Notes: generated from the letters alone by a model not told the origin. Shown: positions 51,355 through 61,973, numbered from the stretch's first letter. The stretch: DNA of 64,000 nt from Limimaricola sp. G21655-S1 (GCF_027213785.1 NZ_JAPWGO010000008.1:64308-128307), one strand, 5' to 3'. Made by a program: numbers and translations.

Positions 51355-53367
51355 ATGACGGCAGAACATGCCGCCGGGTTGACCCCGATCATGGCCTTCG
51401 CATTGGTGGGGGCCATTGGCGTCGGTTCGCAATGGCTGGCATGGCGGCTGCGGCTGCCGGCGATCGTGCTGATGCTGGCGGCGGGCCTCGTCATCGGACC
51501 GGGCCTCGGCTGGTTCGTGCCGGCGCGCGACATCGGCGATCTGGTCAAGCCGATGATCTCGATCGCGGTGGCGATCATCCTGTTCGAGGGCGGCTTGACG
51601 CTCAACTTTCGCAGCTTGCGCGACGAGGCCAAGGGGGTGAGCCGGCTGGTCTTCATCGGTGCGCCGCTGGGCTGGCTGTTCTCGACGCTGGCGCTGCGCT
51701 ACGGCGCGGGGCTGAGCTGGGAAAGCTCGGCGGTGTTCGGCGGCATCATGATCGTCACCGGTCCCACGGTGATCGCGCCGCTCTTACGCACCGCGCGGCT
51801 GGCGCGCCGCCCGGCCTCGCTCCTGCAATGGGAGGCGATCGTCAACGACCCGATCGGGGCGCTGGCCGCGGTGCTGGCCTTCGAGGTGGTGCTGGTGCTG
51901 CGCACCGCGGTCACCGTCGGCAGCGCCGTGTGGGAGCTGGCGCTGGGCATCGTCGTGGCGCTGGCGCTGGGCGCGGCCGGCGCGGCGGTGGTGGCCTGGG
52001 GCTTCCGCAAGGGGCGGGTGCCGGAATACATGAAGGTGCCGGTGCTGTTCTCGCTGCTGCTGGCGGTCTTCGCGGTCTCCGACACGGTGCTGCACGAGAG
52101 CGGCCTGCTGGCGGTGACGGTGATGGGCATCGGCATCGCCAATGCCGATCTGCCCTCCTATGCCGAGCTGCGCCGCTTCAAGGAACACGCGACGATCCTG
52201 CTGGTCTCGGGCGTGTTCATCCTGCTCGCCGCCGCGATCGAGTTCGAGACGCTGGCCGCGCTCGACTGGCGCGCGGTGGTCTTCGTGCTGGCGGTGGTGC
52301 TGGTGGTGCGGCCCCTGACCGTCTGGCTGTCGCTGCTGGGCGCCGGCGTGCCGTGGCGCGAGCAGCTTCTGGTGGCGCTGACTGGTCCGCGCGGCGTCGT
52401 GCTCGTCGCGGTCGCGGGTCTCTTCGGCGAACGGCTTGCCGATCTCGGGGTGCCGGACGGCCATGTCGTGGCGCCGCTGGCCTTCGTTCTGGTGGCCTTC
52501 ACGGTGGTGGTACACGGCTTCACGCTGGTGCCCTTCGCGCGGGCGCTCGGCCTGTCGGGCGGCGCCGTGCCGGGCGTTCTGCTGATCGGCGGCTCGCGCT
52601 TCACCCGCGGTCTGGCCGAGGCGCTTCGCAAGATCGAGGTGCCGGTGCTGATGGCCGATCCGAACCACAACAACCTGCGCGCCGCGCGCTCGGAGGGCAT
52701 CCCGACCTATTCCGGCGACATCCTGTCGGAATCGGCCGAGCATTTCCTCGAACTGGTGAGCTACGACGTGGTCGTCGCCGCGACCGAGAACGACGCCTAC
52801 AACACGCTGGTCGCCACCGATCTCGGCCCGGAATTCGGCCGCGACAACGTCTACCAGATCACCCGGCAGAAGAACGAGAGCGCGCGGCACGCGCTGTCCT
52901 CCAGCCTGACGGGCCGCGAATTCGGCCCCGAGGAAGGCTATAACGGGCTCGAGAAGCTGATGCAGGAGGGCTGGAGCTTCCGCGTCACCCGGCTGACCGA
53001 GGAATACGGTCTCGAGGAATGGCGCGCCAAGCGGCCGCACGCCAAGGTCGTGGCCCGGGTCGGGCCGCAGGGCACCACCGAGTTCATCCGCGAGGACGAG
53101 GACATCCGCCCCGCGCCCGACGTGCGGATCATCTCGCTGCTGCCGCCGGGCGAGGAGAAGGGCACCGATCCCGAGGCCGGTCACGAGATCGCCAAGCAGG
53201 CCGCGAAGAACCACGGCAAGGGCAATGGCAAGCCCCCGGGCAAGAGCGGCAGCATGGCCGGCGTCAAGGCATGGGGCCCGAAACCCGGCAGCCTGTGGCG
53301 GCCCGGCGGCGCAAAGCCCGGCGCCAAGCCGCGCAAGCCGGATGGCAAGCCGCCTCGCGCGGCATGA
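51355..53367 (+). CDS. CPA1-type Na+/H+ antiporter with RCK (TrkA-N) domain
   Basis: A 670-residue membrane protein. About 12 membrane segments (residues 10-410) form a sodium/hydrogen exchanger domain with WEAIVNDPIGALAAVLAFEV, the ND pair being typical of CPA1 ion sites. A TrkA-N-like nucleotide-binding domain follows (GVLLIGGSRFTRGLAEAL near residue 410), then a Lys/Pro/Gly-rich, disordered C-terminus from about 600. The ATG lies 1 bp after the dgt stop; GGAG is 11 bp upstream. Cation specificity (Na+ or K+) is not decidable. Confidence 0.88.
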   Translation: MTAEHAAGLTPIMAFALVGAIGVGSQWLAWRLRLPAIVLMLAAGLVIGPGLGWFVPARDIGDLVKPMISIAVAIILFEGGLTLNFRSLRDEAKGVSRLVFIGAPLGWLFSTLALRYGAGLSWESSAVFGGIMIVTGPTVIAPLLRTARLARRPASLLQWEAIVNDPIGALAAVLAFEVVLVLRTAVTVGSAVWELALGIVVALALGAAGAAVVAWGFRKGRVPEYMKVPVLFSLLLAVFAVSDTVLHESGLLAVTVMGIGIANADLPSYAELRRFKEHATILLVSGVFILLAAAIEFETLAALDWRAVVFVLAVVLVVRPLTVWLSLLGAGVPWREQLLVALTGPRGVVLVAVAGLFGERLADLGVPDGHVVAPLAFVLVAFTVVVHGFTLVPFARALGLSGGAVPGVLLIGGSRFTRGLAEALRKIEVPVLMADPNHNNLRAARSEGIPTYSGDILSESAEHFLELVSYDVVVAATENDAYNTLVATDLGPEFGRDNVYQITRQKNESARHALSSSLTGREFGPEEGYNGLEKLMQEGWSFRVTRLTEEYGLEEWRAKRPHAKVVARVGPQGTTEFIREDEDIRPAPDVRIISLLPPGEEKGTDPEAGHEIAKQAAKNHGKGNGKPPGKSGSMAGVKAWGPKPGSLWRPGGAKPGAKPRKPDGKPPRAA

Positions 53368-53492
53368 GGCGCGGCATGACGCGCGGCGGCTGAGACCGGT
53401 CCGATACGGCGCGCGCCGCGTTGACGCGCGGCGCCGCCGTGGTAAAGGGTCGCGGGCCGATCTCGCGGCACGACTGGCCGAAAGGACTGCGC

Positions 53493-55235
53493 ATGAACCT
53501 CTTCACCGACATCCGGGCGCTTGTGCTCGACACGCTGGACGCGATGGCGCGCGACGGTGCGATCCCCGAGGGGATGCAGACCGGCGCCGTGACGGTGGAG
53601 CCGCCGCGCGACGCGGCGCATGGGGACATGGCGACAAACGCCGCGATGGTGCTGGCCAAGCCCGCGGGCAGGAAGCCGCGCGACATCGCGGTGGATCTGG
53701 CCGAGCGGCTCGGCGCCGACGATCGCATCGCCTCCGCCGAGGTGGCGGGGCCGGGCTTCATCAACCTCCGCCTCGCGCCGTCGCTGTGGCAGGGCATCGT
53801 GCGCGCCGCGCTGACCGAAGAGGGCTTCGGCCGCTCGACCATGGGGCAGGGCGAGAAGGTCAACGTCGAATACGTCTCGGCCAACCCCACCGGGCCGATG
53901 CATGTGGGCCACGCCCGTGGCGCGGTGTTCGGCGACGCGCTGGCGCGGCTGTTGGACTATGCGGGCCACGACGTGACCAAGGAATACTACGTCAATGACG
54001 GCGGCGCGCAGGTCGACGTGCTGGCGCGCTCGTCCTTCGAGCGCTACCGCGAGGCCTGCGGCATGACGCCCGAGATCGGCGAGGGGCTCTATCCGGGCGA
54101 CTACCTCGTGCCGGTGGGCGAAAAGCTCAAGGAGGTCTGGGGCGAGGGCAAGCTCAACGCCCCCGAGGAGGACTGGCTCGAGGAGGCGCGCGAGATCGCC
54201 ACCGAGGCGATGATGGAGATGATCCGCGCCGACCTCGCGGCGCTGGGCGTCACCATGGACGTGTTCTTCTCCGAGAAGTCGCTCTACGGCACCGGCCGGA
54301 TCGAGGAGGCGATCGAGAGCCTGCGCGCCAAGGGGCTGATCTATCGCGGCACGCTGGAGCCGCCCAAGGGCAAGACCCCCGAGGACTGGGAGCCGCGCGA
54401 GCAGACGCTGTTCCGCTCCACCGCGCATGGCGACGACGTCGACCGGCCGATTATGAAATCGGATGGGGCCTGGACCTATTTCGCGCCCGACATCGCCTAT
54501 CACCACGACAAGGTGGCGCGCGGCTTCACCCAGCTGATCGACGTGTTCGGCGCCGATCACGGCGGCTACGTCAAGCGGATGAAGGCGGCCGTCTCGGCGC
54601 TCTCCGAGGGCAAGGTGCCGCTCGACGTCAAGCTGATCCAGCTGGTCAAGCTGTGGAAGAACGGCGAGCCGTTCAAGATGTCCAAGCGCGCCGGCAACTT
54701 CGTGACGCTGCGCGATCTGGTCGATCAGGTCGGCCCGGACGCGGTGCGGTTCCACATGCTGACGCGCAAGAACGACGCGCCGCTCGATTTCGACTTCGAC
54801 AAGGTGCTCGAGCAGAGCCGCGAGAACCCGGTCTTCTACGTGCAATACGCCAATGCGCGGATCAATTCGGTGCTGCGCAAGGCCGATGCCATGGGCATCG
54901 CCGTGGATGACGCCACGCTGGCCGAGGCCGATCTCTCGGCGCTCGATCACGAGGCGGAGCTGTCGCTGATGCGCGCGCTTGCCGAATGGCCGCGGCTGGT
55001 GGAGATCGCCGCCAAGGGCCACGAGCCGCACCGCGTCGCCTTCTACCTCTACGATCTCGCCTCGGCCTTCCACGCGCTGTGGAACCGTGGCAATGACGAG
55101 CCCGCGCTGCGCTTCGTGCAGGAGGGCGAGACGGCCACGACCCAGGGCAAGATTTCGCTCGCCCGCGCCGTCGGCGTTGTGATCGGGGAAGGGCTTGGTA
55201 TCCTTGGCGTCACCCCGGTCGAGGAGATGCGCTGA
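53493..55235 (+). CDS. argS: arginyl-tRNA synthetase
   Basis: A 580-residue class I aminoacyl-tRNA synthetase. The N-terminal Arg_tRNA_synt_N domain is followed by [20 protein letters not shown] with the HVGH (HIGH) signature, [10 protein letters not shown] and the KMSKRAGNF loop (KMSKS-like). The C-terminal DALR domain carries the YVQYANARI anticodon-binding part. The start MNLFTDIR follows AAAGGA. Length is normal. Confidence 0.96.
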   Translation: MNLFTDIRALVLDTLDAMARDGAIPEGMQTGAVTVEPPRDAAHGDMATNAAMVLAKPAGRKPRDIAVDLAERLGADDRIASAEVAGPGFINLRLAPSLWQGIVRAALTEEGFGRSTMGQGEKVNVEYVSANPTGPMHVGHARGAVFGDALARLLDYAGHDVTKEYYVNDGGAQVDVLARSSFERYREACGMTPEIGEGLYPGDYLVPVGEKLKEVWGEGKLNAPEEDWLEEAREIATEAMMEMIRADLAALGVTMDVFFSEKSLYGTGRIEEAIESLRAKGLIYRGTLEPPKGKTPEDWEPREQTLFRSTAHGDDVDRPIMKSDGAWTYFAPDIAYHHDKVARGFTQLIDVFGADHGGYVKRMKAAVSALSEGKVPLDVKLIQLVKLWKNGEPFKMSKRAGNFVTLRDLVDQVGPDAVRFHMLTRKNDAPLDFDFDKVLEQSRENPVFYVQYANARINSVLRKADAMGIAVDDATLAEADLSALDHEAELSLMRALAEWPRLVEIAAKGHEPHRVAFYLYDLASAFHALWNRGNDEPALRFVQEGETATTQGKISLARAVGVVIGEGLGILGVTPVEEMR

Positions 55236-55309
55236 GCGCGATCGGGCGGTCGGACAAGGCCACGGGGACGCGCGATCCCCGAGACAAATCGAGCGGCAGA
55301 GAGGCTGAG

Positions 55310-56269
55310 ATGGCACAACCGAGCGATCCGCAGGGGCCGGGCCGGCTGGCGGCGGTGACGGCATTGGCGTTCCGCTACGCGGGGGCGATCCTGTCGCTGA
55401 CGCTGGTGCTGGGCCTCGCGATCTGGGGCTACAAGCTGTGGATGCGCGACGTCACCGGCATCCCGGTGGTGCGCGCCATGCAGGGGCCGATGCGCGAGGC
55501 GCCGAAGAATCCGGGCGGCGAGATCGCGCTGCATACCGGTCTCGCGGTGAACGACATCGCCGCGATGGGCGAGGCGGCCGGTCCCGAGGAACGGCTGGTG
55601 CTGGCGCCGCAGGGGCCGGGCCTGACCGAGGAGGACCTGATGGTCCAGCCCACCGCCGAGGCGGGCGAGCTGCGGCCCGGCGAGGATCTCGCCGGCGCGG
55701 CGCCGGTCTTCGACCCGAACCGGCCGATGTCGGTGGACGACGTCGCCGATCTCGCCGACCGCATCGTCGCGGGTACGGTGCCTCTGGCCACCGCCGAGAC
55801 GCCCGCCCCGGGCACCGTGGCCGGTCCCGACCCTTCGGTGATCGCCGCCGCGGATCCGGCGCTCACGGCACCCGGTGCCGCCGCCGGGCCGGTGCCGCCG
55901 GCGCGCCCGGCGCTGCGGCCCACCGCGCTGCGCCCGGCCACCGCCATGGCCGCCGCCGCCGCATCCGCGCCCGAGCCCGAGATCGCCCCGGTGGCGGTCA
56001 ACACGCGCGAGATCGCGCCCGGCACCAGCCTCGTGCAGCTCGGCGCCTTCGAAAGCCCCGAGGTCGCGGGGCAGGAATGGGCGCGCCTCACCTCCCGCTT
56101 CGGCGAGCTTCTTTCGGGGCGCGAGCGGCTGGTGCAGGAGGCGATGAGCGGCGGGCGCACCTTCTTCCGGCTGCGCGCCACCGGTTTCGCCGATCTGGCC
56201 GAGGCGCGGCGCTTCTGCTCGGCGCTGGTGGCCGAGGACGCGGCCTGCATCCCGGTGGTGGTGCGATGA
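55310..56269 (+). CDS. SPOR-domain inner membrane protein
   Basis: A 319-residue bitopic protein. One membrane helix (about residues 22-42) is followed by a long Pro/Ala-rich periplasmic linker and a C-terminal SPOR domain from about 238 (GTSLVQLGAFESPEVAGQEWARLTSRF, ending CIPVVVR). SPOR domains bind denuded glycan at the septum. Its stop overlaps the nagZ start, tying it to peptidoglycan metabolism. Confidence 0.9.
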   Translation: MAQPSDPQGPGRLAAVTALAFRYAGAILSLTLVLGLAIWGYKLWMRDVTGIPVVRAMQGPMREAPKNPGGEIALHTGLAVNDIAAMGEAAGPEERLVLAPQGPGLTEEDLMVQPTAEAGELRPGEDLAGAAPVFDPNRPMSVDDVADLADRIVAGTVPLATAETPAPGTVAGPDPSVIAAADPALTAPGAAAGPVPPARPALRPTALRPATAMAAAAASAPEPEIAPVAVNTREIAPGTSLVQLGAFESPEVAGQEWARLTSRFGELLSGRERLVQEAMSGGRTFFRLRATGFADLAEARRFCSALVAEDAACIPVVVR

Positions 56270-57261
56270 CCTCCTCGTCGATTCTCGGCCCCGAAGCCGC
56301 GCGTCTGGACCGCGACGAGGCGGCGTTCTTTCGCGACGCCGATCCGTGGGGCTTCATCCTCTTCGCCCGCAACGTCGAAAGCCCGGCGCAGCTGCGCCGC
56401 CTCACCGCCGAATTGCGCAACGCGGTGGGCCGCGAGGCGCCGATCCTGATCGATCAGGAGGGCGGCCGCGTGCAGCGGATGCGGCCGCCGCATTGGCATG
56501 CCTACCTGCCGGCGCTGGACCAGATGCGCCGCGCCAGCGACCCGCTGCGCGCGCAATGGCTGCGGCATCGGCTGATCGCGGCCGAGCTGCACGAGGTCGG
56601 CATCGACGTGAACTGCGCGCCGCTGGCCGATCTGGTGGAGCCGAAGACGCATCACATCCTGCGCAACCGGCTCTATGGCGACACGGTCGACGGCGTGGTC
56701 GCCGCCGCCCGCGCCGCCGCCGAGGGGCTTCTCGCGGGCGGCGTGCTGCCGGTGCTCAAGCACATCCCCGGCTATGGCCGGGCCAGCGTCGACAGCCACA
56801 AGGCGCTGCCGCGCGTCTCGGTGCCGCTCGAGGATCTGCGCGAGCGCGACTTCGCGCCCTTCGCGGCGCTCAACGACATGGCGATGGGCATGACTGCGCA
56901 TATCGTGCTCGACGCCGTCGACCCCGAGCGGCCCGCCACCACCTCGTCCAAGGCGATGCGGATGATCCGTGAGGAGATCGGCTTCGACGGGCTGGTGATG
57001 ACCGACGACCTATCGATGGAGGCGCTTTCGGGCGAGATCGACGCGCGCGCCGCCGCCAGCATCGCGGCGGGCTGCGACGTGGTGCTGCACTGCAACGGCG
57101 ATCGCGACGAGATGGAAGCGGTGGTCGCGGCCTGCGGCGCGATGGGCGCGGAGGCGATCCGCCGTGCCGAGGCGGCGCTGGCGCAGCGCCGTGCGCCCGA
57201 TGCGGCCGATCTCGAGGCGCTGCGCGACGAGCTCGGCGTGCTCACCGGGGAAGACGTCTGA
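56266..57261 (+). CDS. nagZ: beta-N-acetylhexosaminidase
   Basis: A 331-residue GH3 enzyme that recycles peptidoglycan by removing GlcNAc from anhydro-muropeptides in the cytoplasm. LIDQEGGRVQRMRPPHWHA and KHIPGYGRASVDSHKALP (catalytic His loop) and the nucleophile Asp in LVMTDDLSMEAL are intact. The ATG overlaps the SPOR gene stop (ATGA) and the stop overlaps scpA by one base. Confidence 0.94.
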   Translation: MTSSSILGPEAARLDRDEAAFFRDADPWGFILFARNVESPAQLRRLTAELRNAVGREAPILIDQEGGRVQRMRPPHWHAYLPALDQMRRASDPLRAQWLRHRLIAAELHEVGIDVNCAPLADLVEPKTHHILRNRLYGDTVDGVVAAARAAAEGLLAGGVLPVLKHIPGYGRASVDSHKALPRVSVPLEDLRERDFAPFAALNDMAMGMTAHIVLDAVDPERPATTSSKAMRMIREEIGFDGLVMTDDLSMEALSGEIDARAAASIAAGCDVVLHCNGDRDEMEAVVAACGAMGAEAIRRAEAALAQRRAPDAADLEALRDELGVLTGEDV

Positions 57262-58058
57262 TGGATGGCGGGCAGGATTTCGCGGCCCGGCAGGGCCATG
57301 CCTCGGTCGAGGAGCGCCGCGCCGCCGAGGCGCTGATCGTCGACGTGGCTGGCTTCGAGGGGCCGCTCGACCTGCTTCTGGTGCTGTCGCGCACCCAGAA
57401 GGTCGATCTGCGGCAGATCTCGATCCTTGCCCTGGCCGAGCAGTATCTCGGCTTCGTCGAGAAGGCGCGCGAGCTGCGCATCGAGCTGGCCGCCGATTAC
57501 CTCGTCATGGCGGCGTGGCTCGCCTTCCTGAAGTCGCGGCTGCTGCTGCCACCCGACCCGCAGGGCGAGGAGCCCTCGGGCGAGGATCTCGCGGCGCATC
57601 TGGCGTTCCAGCTGGAGCGGTTGCAGGCGATGCGCGAGGCCTCGGCGCAGCTGATGGCGCGGCCGCGACTGGGTCGCGAGGTCTTCGCGCGCGGCGCCGC
57701 CGAGGCGGTGACGGTGCATCGCTCGACCGTGCACCACGCTTCGCTGCTCGACCTCATGCAGGCCTATGCCCGGGTCAAGACGCGCGACGAGTTCCGCCCC
57801 TTCGTGATGGACCGGCGCGACCTGATGACCATGGAGCAGGCGCTCGACCGGCTGCGCGCCATGGTCGGCGAGGCCGCCGACTGGGCCGACATCTCCGCCT
57901 ATTTTCCCGAGGACTGGCGCGCCGCGCCCAAGCGCCGCCGCTCCGCCACCGCCGCGACCTTCGCGGCCTCGCTCGAACTGGCCAAGGAGGGCCGGATCGA
58001 GATCCGTCAGGGCGAGAGCTTCGCCCCCATCGAGATTCGCCGGAAGGACCGCGCATGA
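57261..58058 (+). CDS. scpA: segregation and condensation protein A
   Basis: A 265-residue kleisin that links the two heads of SMC. FEGPLDLLLVLSRTQKVDLRQISI is the family N-terminus, and AAWLAFLKSRLLLP follows. The C-terminal winged-helix part is present. It starts with an ATG overlapping the nagZ stop (TGATG) and overlaps scpB by 4 bp. With SMC and ScpB it compacts and separates replicated DNA. Confidence 0.94.
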   Translation: MDGGQDFAARQGHASVEERRAAEALIVDVAGFEGPLDLLLVLSRTQKVDLRQISILALAEQYLGFVEKARELRIELAADYLVMAAWLAFLKSRLLLPPDPQGEEPSGEDLAAHLAFQLERLQAMREASAQLMARPRLGREVFARGAAEAVTVHRSTVHHASLLDLMQAYARVKTRDEFRPFVMDRRDLMTMEQALDRLRAMVGEAADWADISAYFPEDWRAAPKRRRSATAATFAASLELAKEGRIEIRQGESFAPIEIRRKDRA

Positions 58059-58687
58059 CCGAGATCCCCGAGACCGCCCAGTTCGACGCGCCGACGCGTG
58101 AAGAGGCCGAACGGATGCTCGAGGCGATGCTGTTCGCCAGCGCCGAGCCGCTGGCCTCGGCCGAGATGGTGCGGCGGCTGCCGGAGGGCACCGACGTGGC
58201 GGGCGCGCTCGAGGCGCTGCGGGCCCGTTACGAGGGGCGCGGCGTCGAGCTGCGCCGCACCGGCGATGCCTGGGCGTTTCGCACTGCCGCCGATCTCGGC
58301 CACCTGCTTGAGCGCCACGCGGTCGAAACCCGCAAGCTCAGCCGTGCCGCCACCGAGACGCTGGCGATCATCGCCTATCACCAGCCGGTGACCCGCGCCG
58401 AGATCGAGGAGGTGCGCGGCGTGACGGTGAGCCGCGGCACCATCGACCAGCTGATCGATATGGGCTGGGTGCGGCTGGGGCGGCGCAAGATGACCCCGGG
58501 CCGGCCGGTGACCTTCGTGGTGACCGAGGGCTTCCTCGATCATTTCGGCCTGCAAAGCGCCCGGGACCTGCCGGGGCTGCGCGAGCTGCGCGCCGCGGGC
58601 CTGCTCGACAACCGGCCGCCGCCGGGCGCGGGCGGCGAGGACGACGGGGCCGAGGACGAGGCGCAGGACAGCCTGTTCGGCACCTGA
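58055..58687 (+). CDS. scpB: segregation and condensation protein B
   Basis: A 210-residue tandem winged-helix protein of the SMC-ScpAB complex. AMLFASAEPLASAEMVRRL opens the first wing, and TLAIIAYHQPVTRAEIEEVRGV the second. The C-terminus is acidic. The ATG overlaps the scpA stop. In many relatives tatABC follows scpB, but here dcd follows on the other strand. Confidence 0.94.
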   Translation: MTEIPETAQFDAPTREEAERMLEAMLFASAEPLASAEMVRRLPEGTDVAGALEALRARYEGRGVELRRTGDAWAFRTAADLGHLLERHAVETRKLSRAATETLAIIAYHQPVTRAEIEEVRGVTVSRGTIDQLIDMGWVRLGRRKMTPGRPVTFVVTEGFLDHFGLQSARDLPGLRELRAAGLLDNRPPPGAGGEDDGAEDEAQDSLFGT

Positions 58688-58749
58688 CAGCCGCTGGCCC
58701 CGCGCGAGGGTCAGGCCACGCGCGCCTCACATCGACCGCCCGGAGGCTG

Positions 58750-59826
58750 TCAGGGCGCGCGGAACTGCTTCGACAGCTTGAGCCCCTGGCCCTGGTAGTT
58801 CGAGGCGATGCCCGCGCCGTAGAGCTGGTCCGGGATCTCGGCCATCCGCTCATAGACCAGACGGCCCACCACCTGCCCGTGCTCGAGCACGAAGGGCGCC
58901 TCGTGGCAGCGCACCTCGAGCACCCCGCGCGAGCCCTTGCCCTGCGCCGCCGCGTGGCCGAAGCCCGGATCGAAGAAGCCCGCGTAATGCACCCGGAACT
59001 CGCCCGCCATGGCAAGGTAGGGCGCCATTTCGGCGGCATAGGCGGGCGGGATGGTCACCGCTTCGCGGCTGACCAGGATGTAGAAGGCACCGGGGTCGAG
59101 GATGATGCTGCCGCGCGGGCTGGGCACCACCTCCCAGAACTCGGCCGGGTCGTAATGGCCGATCCGGTCGAGATCGATCACCCCGGCATGGGGCTTGGCG
59201 CGAAAGCCCGCGCAGGCGGCCAAGGCGGGCGAGAGATCGACCGAGAAGCCCAGACCCTCGGAGATCAGCGCCTCGCCATCGACCAGCGGCTCCTGCGCGT
59301 GCAGTGCCGTCAGGGCGGCGTCGTCGAGCACCGCTTGCCCGGCGCGGAACCGGATCTGGTTCAGCCGCATCCCCGGGCGCACCAGCACCGAGAAGCTGCG
59401 CGGGCAGATCTCGGCATAGAGCGGCCCGTCATGGCCCGGCGCGATGCGGTCGAACTCGGTGCCGCCATCGGCGATCAGCCGGGTCAGCAGGTCGAGCCGG
59501 CCCGTGGAACTCTTGGCGTTGGCCACGGCCTGGATGCCGTCGGGCAGGGCGAGCCGCTCCATCAGCGGCACCACGTAGACGCAGCCCTTTTCCAGCACCG
59601 CGCCCTGGTCGAGATCGATGCGGTGCATCTCGAACTCGGCCAGCCGATCTTCGACCCTGCGACCATCGCCGGCGAGGAAGGAGGCGCGCACCCGGTAGGC
59701 GACGCGGCCAAGCCTGAGATCGAGGCTGGCGGGCTGGATCTGCTCGGAAGCGATGGGTTGATCGGCGGTGATCGCACCGCTCTCGATCATCTGGGCGATG
59801 CCCTGACGGGGCAGAACTCCGATCAC
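58750..59826 (-). CDS. dcd: 2'-deoxycytidine 5'-triphosphate deaminase, two-domain form
   Basis: A 358-residue enzyme, about twice the length of classical Dcd. Both halves show the dUTPase-like fold: the first has QIQPASLDLRLG and ANAKSSTGRLDL, the second has HYDPAEFWE and GFFDPGFG. It makes dUTP from dCTP for thymidylate synthesis. The GTG start at 59826 is supported by a GGAGG site 8 bp upstream. The double-domain form is common in alphaproteobacteria. Confidence 0.88.
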   Translation of the reverse strand: MIGVLPRQGIAQMIESGAITADQPIASEQIQPASLDLRLGRVAYRVRASFLAGDGRRVEDRLAEFEMHRIDLDQGAVLEKGCVYVVPLMERLALPDGIQAVANAKSSTGRLDLLTRLIADGGTEFDRIAPGHDGPLYAEICPRSFSVLVRPGMRLNQIRFRAGQAVLDDAALTALHAQEPLVDGEALISEGLGFSVDLSPALAACAGFRAKPHAGVIDLDRIGHYDPAEFWEVVPSPRGSIILDPGAFYILVSREAVTIPPAYAAEMAPYLAMAGEFRVHYAGFFDPGFGHAAAQGKGSRGVLEVRCHEAPFVLEHGQVVGRLVYERMAEIPDQLYGAGIASNYQGQGLKLSKQFRAP

Positions 59827-59853
59827 TCTTTAGCCTCCTGCTGACATGACGAC

Positions 59854-59877
59854 GCCCGCCGCTTTGGAGCGGCGGGC
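59854..59877 (-). terminator. hairpin downstream of tRNA-Pro
   Basis: GCCCGCCGCT and AGCGGCGGGC form a 10-bp stem around TTGG between dcd and the tRNA gene. No U-run follows on the minus strand, so it may act as a weak terminator or 3' processing boundary. Confidence 0.55.
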
Positions 59878-59886
59878 GGTCATGAT

Positions 59887-59963
59887 TGGTCGGGCTAGCA
59901 GGACTCGAACCTGCGACCTTCCGTCCCCCAGACGGACGCGCTACCAGGCTGCGCTATAGCCCG
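59887..59963 (-). tRNA. tRNA-Pro (anticodon GGG)
   Basis: A 77-base tRNA with encoded CCA. The acceptor stem CGGGCTA pairs with TAGCCCG, with discriminator A. The D arm has AGCCTGGTAG, the anticodon arm has TCCGT-CTGGGGG-ACGGA with anticodon GGG, and the T arm has GCAGG-TTCGAGT-CCTGC. It reads the Pro codon CCC, which is abundant in this GC-rich window. It is a single gene. Confidence 0.95.
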
Positions 59964-60029
59964 ACTGAGGCTGCTAATGCCCGAACTGGCGGGCGGGGGC
60001 AAGCCGATTTGCGGAAAAAATTCGCCCGA

Positions 60030-60593
60030 TCAGCGCTTGCCGTCGCGGGCGGCGACCATGCGGCCGCGCAGGCTTTCGAGCCGCGCGACGAGCGGTGCGA
60101 TGCGGGCGGCGCGGGTCTCGAGGAAGGCAGGTCCGGCCGCGTGCAGCAGCGCCAGCGGCGCGCATGACGCGGTCTCGGCGGGGGCCGGGGGGGCGCTGCG
60201 GCGTTGCAGCAGCTGCGCCAGATCGGTGGCAGGGTCGAGCACGAGGACCGCGTCCTCGGCCCGCGACGAATCCGGCCGGGTCCGGCGCTCCGGCGCGCTG
60301 CGCGCTTCCGGTTCGGCGACCAGATCGCGGCCCTGATCGGCGACGTGGCGCACGCCCTTCTCGCGCAGCAGCTTCTGGACGCCCTTGATGGTCATGCCCT
60401 GATCGTGCAGCAGCGCCTTGATGCCGCCGAGCAGGTCGAGATCCTCGGGGCGGTAATAGCGCCGCCCGCCGGCGCGCTTCACCGGGCGCACCTGCGCGAA
60501 CTTGCTTTCCCAGAATCGCAACACGTGCGCGGGCGTATTCAACGCCTCGGACACCTCGCCGATCGTGCGGAACGCGTGAGCCGATTTCGCCAT
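60030..60593 (-). CDS. MerR-family transcriptional regulator
   Basis: A 187-residue DNA-binding protein. The winged helix-turn-helix (residues 8-75) has [25 protein letters not shown] and [14 protein letters not shown]. The C-terminal half is low-complexity with no effector motif or Cys. It lies 10 bp downstream of ihfA, a pairing common in alphaproteobacteria, and is probably cotranscribed. Its target is unknown. Confidence 0.9.
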   Translation of the reverse strand: MAKSAHAFRTIGEVSEALNTPAHVLRFWESKFAQVRPVKRAGGRRYYRPEDLDLLGGIKALLHDQGMTIKGVQKLLREKGVRHVADQGRDLVAEPEARSAPERRTRPDSSRAEDAVLVLDPATDLAQLLQRRSAPPAPAETASCAPLALLHAAGPAFLETRAARIAPLVARLESLRGRMVAARDGKR

Positions 60594-60603
60594 CAGGCCC
60601 GCC

Positions 60604-60906
60604 TCAGCTTCTGTTGCCCGAGGCGACCTTGTCCTTCATCAGGTGCGAAGAGCGGAAGGTCAGGACCCGCCGCGGATGAATCGGCACCTCTTCACCGGTC
60701 TTGGGATTGCGGCCGATCCGCGCCGCCTTGTCGCGCACCGAGAAGGTGCCGAAGGAGCTGATCTTGACCTGCTCACCGGCGACGAGCGCATCGGAGATAT
60801 GCCCCAATACCGCCTCGACCAGCTCGGCGCTGTCGTTGCGGGAGAGTCCCAGCTCCTCATGCACAGCCTCGGCGAGATCCATCCGCGTCAATGTCTTGTC
60901 CGCCAT
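60604..60906 (-). CDS. ihfA: integration host factor alpha subunit
   Basis: A 100-residue DNA-bending protein of the HU/IHF family that pairs with IHF-beta. [30 protein letters not shown] is the DNA-wrapping arm with the Pro at the kink. The start MADKTLTRM follows GGGAG; the longer open frame upstream is a shadow of fabH. A TTGACT (60954-60959, minus) upstream could be a -35 element with a weak -10. Confidence 0.95.
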   Translation of the reverse strand: MADKTLTRMDLAEAVHEELGLSRNDSAELVEAVLGHISDALVAGEQVKISSFGTFSVRDKAARIGRNPKTGEEVPIHPRRVLTFRSSHLMKDKVASGNRS

Positions 60907-61001
60907 CTTGATCTCCCTGCTCTGTCGCAACCTTAAGGGCAGCGGCAATTTCAAGTCAATCTCAAGAAGATGGATGGCACAGTTGCAGCGCGGACACTGG
61001 C

Positions 61002-61973
61002 CTACCAGCGCAGGACCACGGAGCCCCAGGCGAGGCCGCCGCCGATCGCTTCGGTGACCACGAGGTCGCCTTCGCGAATCTGGCCGTTGGCGCGCCCGAC
61101 CGAGAGCGCCAGCGGAATCGAGGCGGCCGAGGTGTTGCCGTGGTCCTGAACCGTGGTCACCACCTTGTGCATCGGCAGGCCCAGCTTCTTGGCGGTGCCC
61201 TGGATGATCCGGATATTGGCCTGATGCGGCACCACCCAGTCGACGTCCTCGGCGGTGAGGCCCGCCTTCTCGAGCGACAGATGCGCGGTCTGGGCCAGCT
61301 TCTCGACCGCGTGGCGGAACACCTCGCGGCCTTCCATGCGCAGATGGCCGGTGGTCCCGGTCGAGACGCCGCCATCGACATGCAGGATGTCCTTGTGGCG
61401 CCCGTCCGAGTTCAGATCCGCCGCGAGGATGCCGCGATCCGAGGACCGCCCTTCGCCTTCGGCCGCCTCGAGCACCAGCGCGCCGGCGCCGTCGCCGAAC
61501 AGCACGCAGGTGGCACGGTCGGTCCAGTCGATGATCCGGCTGAAGGTCTCGGCGCCGATCACCAGCACCCGCTTGGCCTGACCGGTCAGGATCATCGCGT
61601 TGGCGGTGGTCAGGGCATAGATGAAACCGGCGCAGACCGCCTGGACGTCGAAGGCGAAGCCATGCGTCATGCCCAGCTCGCGCTGCACCATGGTCGCGGC
61701 GGAGGGGAAGGTGAAATCGGGGGTCGAGGTGGCGAGGATGATCGCGTCGATCCCCGAGGGCTCGATCCCGGCATCGGCCAGCGCGGCGCGGGCGGCGCGG
61801 GTGGCGAGATCCGAGGTGGTCTGGCCTTCGGCGGCGATGTGGCGCCTCTCGATGCCGGAACGGGTGCGGATCCATTCGTCGGAGGTGTCGACGAGCGCCT
61901 CGAACTCCACGTTCTCCATCACCCGTTCGGGAAGGTAGTGGCCCACGCCCCTGACGACCGCGCGAATGGTCAT
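61002..61973 (-). CDS. fabH: beta-ketoacyl-ACP synthase III
   Basis: A 323-residue enzyme that condenses acetyl-CoA with malonyl-ACP to start fatty acid synthesis. The catalytic triad is visible as Cys in [12 protein letters not shown], His in [10 protein letters not shown] and Asn in DHGNTSAAS. The ATG overlaps the plsX stop (ATGA). Length is normal. Confidence 0.96.
   Translation of the reverse strand: MTIRAVVRGVGHYLPERVMENVEFEALVDTSDEWIRTRSGIERRHIAAEGQTTSDLATRAARAALADAGIEPSGIDAIILATSTPDFTFPSAATMVQRELGMTHGFAFDVQAVCAGFIYALTTANAMILTGQAKRVLVIGAETFSRIIDWTDRATCVLFGDGAGALVLEAAEGEGRSSDRGILAADLNSDGRHKDILHVDGGVSTGTTGHLRMEGREVFRHAVEKLAQTAHLSLEKAGLTAEDVDWVVPHQANIRIIQGTAKKLGLPMHKVVTTVQDHGNTSAASIPLALSVGRANGQIREGDLVVTEAIGGGLAWGSVVLRW

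Noticed and set aside
58684-58753. CTGACAGCC/GGCTGTCAG inverted repeat between scpB and dcd
   Set aside because: The arms are about 52 bp apart and partly formed by the two stop codon regions, so a functional stem is doubtful.
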